In this document: positions 59,126 through 64,000 of the stretch, in pieces
Layout of the letters: each line of letters starts with the position of its first letter
How positions within the stretch are numbered: the first letter of the stretch is position 1
Assembly: GCA_013396915.1 (NCBI GenBank)
Contig: VWZL01001321.1
Span: forward strand, 1-64,000
Reading direction: 5' to 3'
Source: Stercorarius parasiticus
Taxonomy: Eukaryota; Chordata; Aves; Charadriiformes; Stercorariidae
DNA length: 64,000 bases
Notes under the pieces: generated by a model
What the model was told of the DNA's origin: nothing
What the model saw: the letters and a program-made list of their open reading frames with translations, nothing else
The model's database searches: none
Translations under genes and position numbers: made by a program

Positions 59126-60319
59126 CTCTCTGCTTCAGCATCTAAACCAGTGGTGGGATGAGCCGCACATGACGTGGTGCGGGTGGAGAAGTTGTCCATT
59201 CAGAAAGAAATGCACATTCATTTCTATTCCAAACAGCGACAGCTAACGGGGTTTAAACTTGATCGTCCTTGTGAAATACTACTCTCAGGAAGCACCGATG
59301 AGGTCAGAGTTACCCAGGATGGAGGAAGAGCCTCTGTCTGCATCATTAGAAATACCCAGCTGTGCTACAGTGTAAAAATCAATACTTGTTTACTCAACTC
59401 TATGAATAATAGAGTTTTGGATGTAAATATATAATTTATGCATCTAAAATCTATAGCATGGGGCTGACGTGAGTTGCAATAACTTCTCTCTTCCCTACAT
59501 CCACTTTTAAAATCCCCTGGGTGTCGGAGTGATCTGTTATCTGGCCGAAACGTGTCCTCAGCCCAGGCTCCCTGCAGGCAGGTCATTCGGAACACCTTCC
59601 TGTGGGATCCTTGCAGAGTTAGACTGCCACGTGCCCAAGGATGTACTTGCATGGGGATTCCAGGTGTTTTATCACTGGGGGAGAACCCCTTGAATGGCGT
59701 GTGTTTGCGACCGGTCAGAGGGATGTCTGGGTCGGGGAGCGTTGCTCCCGTGGTTGCCACAACATAGCCACAATGTAATTAAAAGTCCTAGCAGGCTCCT
59801 TAGCCCATTACGGATGTCTGGGCACCAGTGCAGAGACATGAGGATGGCTGTCTCACAACAGATGAGGACGACAAGCCTTGCAGGGCAGCTGCCACGCACA
59901 CAGCACATCTCCACCTTCCCACCATGGTGGTGAAACCTTTTTGCGAAGAGCATGCCTGGTAAAGTCCAAAAATCTTTGTCTCCCTGTCATCTTCATTATG
60001 CTCGTGGCTCTTGCATATCAAAATGGTGCAGCAGGAAAAACACCGGGCTTGTGTTACTGTAACCCACCAGCAGAAAGCCATCACTTGAAAGTGCCAGCTT
60101 CATGAAGATTTGAATCCAGCTCCGAGGTAGGAGGCCCTGTTGGCTGTCTGGGAGCTCTTCCATCTTATTTTCCTTATTTTTCTTTTTAATTCTTTGGGAG
60201 GAAAAAAAAAATATTAGTTATTTCTTAAGTTTCATGTTCAGCCACCAGCTAAGAGTTATCTCTGAGTTGGTCTCAGTTGAACAGGTTCGTTGCCAGACCT
60301 TTATTTTTTTAACACGCGT

Positions 60320-60357
60320 CAATTGGAATAGGCTACAGCAATTGGAATAGGCTACAG
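60320..60357. repeat. Perfect 19-bp tandem duplication
   Basis: CAATTGGAATAGGCTACAG occurs twice with no gap and no mismatch, in otherwise unique DNA. Confidence 0.9.
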
Positions 60358-63300
60358 TCCACTGGCTTGTGTTAAAGTGGGATTTTTTTCTTTAAGGAAA
60401 AGGCTGGGTCTGTCCTTCGTAGCAGTTACAGGATTGTATTTCTAGGTCAGGCCTTTATGCATAGTCACATGAAGTTTCAATTTGGACAAAACACCCAGTT
60501 AAGGGTCTTGATGCTTGATGCTGTTATGATTAGAAAGTTGTCTAATCAAATTTTGTTTCCAATTAAAAAAATTGGATTAGCTCTCAGACTGAGACCTTCG
60601 CTGTTATTTTTAGTCTACAACTAATGAACCCCTGAAAATAGAGTGTATAATGAAAATACGGTGATTGGTTCTGCTGGGTTGGTCAGGAAAATACATTAGC
60701 AGATCAGAAAGGGTAATACATCTTCTGTCACAACCTTCCTCATTAAAGTAGATAATTTGAAATTGCCTCTAGTGTATTAAACAGTTCATTATTTTGTCGG
60801 GGAGCAACACACAAGACAAAAGAGTAGTGTTCTTTTAATTGATACCCAAAGCCTGAAAAAAAAAGATCAAGCAAATTTAGTCAAGAAAAATCAATCTGAG
60901 CACTGGCAGTGTTGCTGTACGACTTGTTCGGAGCCACCTGAAACATCACATCCCCCAGCTTAGGGGAGGAGGAAAGATCTCTGGAAAATACTGGGGGAGA
61001 GAAGGCAGGGACAGGGAATAGCTCTACTAAATCTGCCATCGTGGTTTTCTCTAGCACTGCAGTTGCAAAATCAGATAATTTCAGGTTTGTGGATCTTTTT
61101 TTCTGATGGTTTTAGCACATTAGAAATGAACAGCCACCCAAACTTAATTTCTTTACTTTATCAGCACCTCGGTGTTATGAGGCATCCAGTGATTCCAACA
61201 GGCAAAGGGTGCCATCTGTGCGGGAGAAGGGCATGAAGCATAACCTGAGTGGGAAACTGAGGCAAGAAAGGGGAATATGGGACAACAGATAAACCAAGGA
61301 AGGCACCTAGTGCCAGGGTGCAACAGAGACTTTTCTCTGTGTATCTGGCTATGACCTCTCATCAGGAGGAATGGGAAATCTCCACCCTGGTGGTTTTGGC
61401 AAGGTATATCCCTGTGTGATCTTCCACCTCCCCAGGAATTCCTTGTTTTTCAGGACAACTTTGACCTGGCAAGCGGGAGGCTGAGGACAAGCTGAAGGCT
61501 CTTCTTAATCCACCTCTTTACAGCAAAAATGCTGGCATTAGACTAGAAGGTGCCTGAGCTCTCACTGCCGCCAAGGTAACGCAGGGTTGGCGAGGGGGAC
61601 ATCCTGTCATTTTTACACTCCTCTCATTTTCAGACTCTCCGAGCCAAATTACATCTTGGTGTGATGCTGCTGGCTCTGCTGTCCTTGTACACAAGGAATC
61701 TTGGTCCCGTGCCCAAAGAGAAGGCAAACGCGAAGCGGAAATAGGGGAACGTTTTCTTGGGGAAGATACATTCTAAGGTGGCAGTGAGTGGGAGTGTGTG
61801 AGTTTGAGTATGCCAGCCAGATGAGGCACTTGCCCTTTCACTCTTTTACGTTGATTCACTAGGAACACACGTATTTATTAAGATAAGCCAAAAAAAAATA
61901 AAAAATGCAAATGCTTCTTCCCAAGTCCTCTTCTCCTCCAAGTGAGTCAAAGAAAAATCAGCTCTCACCCCTTTGCCAGCCAGCCTTTCTCACGCATGAG
62001 CAACGCTTGGTTTCTGCTGGATATTCCCTCCTGACAGGATCTTCTGCCACCACAGGTAGGATCTGTTGGTACAAATTACCTGAGTGGGCGGCAGATTCTT
62101 GGTACGCAAAAGACTAGCCAAGGAATAAAAGGATCCTTTCTTTCACATGAGCCAGGGGGATGCACTGAATACTTTGATATTGTACTCCATTTAATAGCAA
62201 AAGCGCAAGTAAATAATCCCTTGCTTTATCTGATGTTCTCCTTTATTGTGATTCCAGGCAGACAGGATTATTGAGGGGGAAAGGAAGAGGGAGGCTGGAG
62301 AAGACCTAAAGGGAAGGAAGGGGGAGGCAGAGAAACTGGGGAACCGGAGTTGCCACTTTCCAAGGGCTTGCAAAGCCAAGCATTGTGCCCCTGCTCTTTA
62401 ATCTACTGGCCTTCCTCCCCCTCTTAACTGCTTTGACACCCACACACTGTAATCAAATAGCCCTCCCCAAAGCACATTTTGGAACCCTGTTTGTCAAATG
62501 TTTGGCCACATAAGGGTAGAAATTATTCCAGATAGATAAATTCGTTCAACGCTTCATGAGCTAAAAATGGCACATTTGTTACCACACAAATAACATATGG
62601 CATTAGCAAGTGAAATTTAATATTGCAGCAGCTGAAATCACAAGTGTAGCTTATCCACCACCTGAACCTGAGATGCACAAGTAAAACAGAGACGTGCCCC
62701 TCCCTCCATCGCACACTGTCACCAGCATCCACAATTCTTTTTTTGACCGCCTCCAACAGCTTCGGCTTCGTTTGTACTCTAACACCAGACTTCTACACTG
62801 ATTTCTCCAGTTTTATACAGAACATGCGAATGGCCATGCCAGGCCGGCCCAAAAGCCCATCCTGGCAATTGCCCCTTCCCCAGCAGTGGCCACAATGACG
62901 GCTCAAGGAAGGGCAGCTCAGGCAGTGGCCAGCCCAACCCAGCAGTGGGTGCTTTACTTGTCTCAAAATAAAAACAAGCATTACTAGTAGTGAAAATATT
63001 ATAAAGTTATTTTGAATGAGGCACTAAATGGCGGTATCCTGGTGCTTTTACCATCTAAATATGACTGCGTCTTAATTTCTAACAGTGGGGAGATTCATTG
63101 CAAACAACTGACTGCAAATCAGTGAATGAATGAGAGTAGATCTCTACAAAAATATACTTAATTCATTTGCCAGTCGCGGTTCATTTTTAATTATGAAAAT
63201 ACATTTTAGCAGGCATGTAATGCATACTTTGTTTAAAATAAAAGTAATTTCTAGCAGTATCAGACCCAACTACAGTGCTGGCTGTTAAATCTTTTCTGAG

Positions 63301-64000
63301 AGGGAGAGTCCATTCATCTTTTACTGCACTTCAGCATAATTGTTTTGGAGCCTGATCCCGCAATCCTTGCTACTGACTTGTTCCTTAGGAACAATTTGTG
63401 CGATTAGGAGCTATTCATAAGTTTAAATAACATTGCGCTTGTTGTTTTTACCTCCTGTTACTTCATTAAACCTGCGGTTCAAATAGTGGAGCTGGGGGAA
63501 GGTCTCCTGTTTGGGAAGTTGGTTCTTTCTGCTATTTTGGCAGCGCATCTTGTTGTTTTCCCAGAATGTGTTTAGCTAAAGTAGTGCTGAGGAAGGAGTG
63601 TGACACAGCCCAGAACGAGACTGGTTTTCTCAGGTCACCAACCGGCCTGGTTGGTAAAATACTGTTGGGCTGAAATATTACCGAGGAAGTGTTATTCCTG
63701 TTCGTTATTTGTATTGCAACAGTAGCTTGACACTGCTAACCTCAAAACTAAAACAAGGAGATGCTCCATGTCCCGAAGAATTTCGAGTCCAAGCATAAAA
63801 TGGGAAACAATATATGAATCCAGGGGAGGTGATGGAGGGGAAGGGGCTCTGTGGTGGTGGTCCCAACCAAGTCCGGGACAGCAGTCATGGGATGAGGAAT
63901 CAAAAGGACGGGAATTTCCAGAGGAGGAGGAGAACGAGTTCCTGCCAAGCCAAGCAAAGGCAACAGGGGACCTGGGAAAGCAGGCAGCAGGGAGCGGAGT

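Larger units (their letters stand above)
57701..64000. other. Region downstream of SOCS4, no established gene
   Basis: MAPK1IP1L is the expected next gene in this syntenic block but no Pro/Gly-rich coding exon or CpG island for it appears before the window ends. The stretch contains an unrecognised pair of exon-like segments on the minus strand (57751-58034 and 59014-59125), a hairpin at 58875-58903 and a perfect 19-bp tandem duplication at 60320-60357. Nothing else is supported. Confidence 0.55.

Noticed and set aside
60100..60125. Sequence resembling a tRNA T-arm (TTTGAATCCAGC)
   Set aside because: No cloverleaf, A-box or acceptor stem could be formed around it.

Overview
The window is nuclear DNA from a bird. 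The evidence is CR1 LINE 3' tails (antisense signature ATAGAATCACAGAA...GGTTGGAAGGGACC at about 9473, 9745 and 44955), compact vertebrate gene structure with GT-AG introns, and the conserved gene order GCH1 - WDHD1 - SOCS4 (human 14q22, chicken chromosome 5). The species cannot be fixed from the sequence. No prokaryotic, viral or plasmid features were seen.

Layout. (1) 1-8693 is the 5' part of GCH1 intron 1; the remaining GCH1 exons lie beyond the left edge. (2) 8694-9006 (minus) is GCH1 coding exon 1, inside a CpG island with a well-formed promoter just upstream (TATA, CCAAT and a CRE-like site). Two head-to-tail truncated CR1 elements follow at 9473-10092. (3) About 10.1-16.7 kb is intergenic, with no gene I can support. 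(4) 16.7-46.1 kb (minus) is the complete WDHD1 (AND-1/CTF4) gene. I rebuilt 25 coding exons with consistent phases, giving a 1122-residue protein, plus a probable non-coding first exon. (5) About 45.9-46.5 kb is a CpG island shared by the divergent WDHD1 and SOCS4 genes. (6) 46.2-54.0 kb (plus) is SOCS4: a non-coding first exon, a long intron and an intronless 436-codon reading frame. (7) 54-64 kb is SOCS4 3' UTR or downstream DNA with old CR1 pieces. It also holds an unrecognised minus-strand pair of exon-like segments (57751-59125).

The three genes are not one pathway. GCH1 makes tetrahydrobiopterin precursor, WDHD1 couples the replicative helicase to DNA polymerase alpha, and SOCS4 is an SH2/SOCS-box substrate adaptor for an Elongin-Cullin5 ubiquitin ligase. 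Their link is physical: WDHD1 and SOCS4 share a promoter region.

I found no previously undescribed system that the sequence clearly supports. The items most worth checking are the spliced minus-strand reading frame at 57.7-59.1 kb, a minimal start-stop uORF before SOCS4, a PIP-box-like motif across a WDHD1 exon junction, the GCH1 CRE/CCAAT/TATA cassette, an intronic G-quadruplex motif and several perfect small repeats. All identifications are by eye from remembered protein families; no database search was run.
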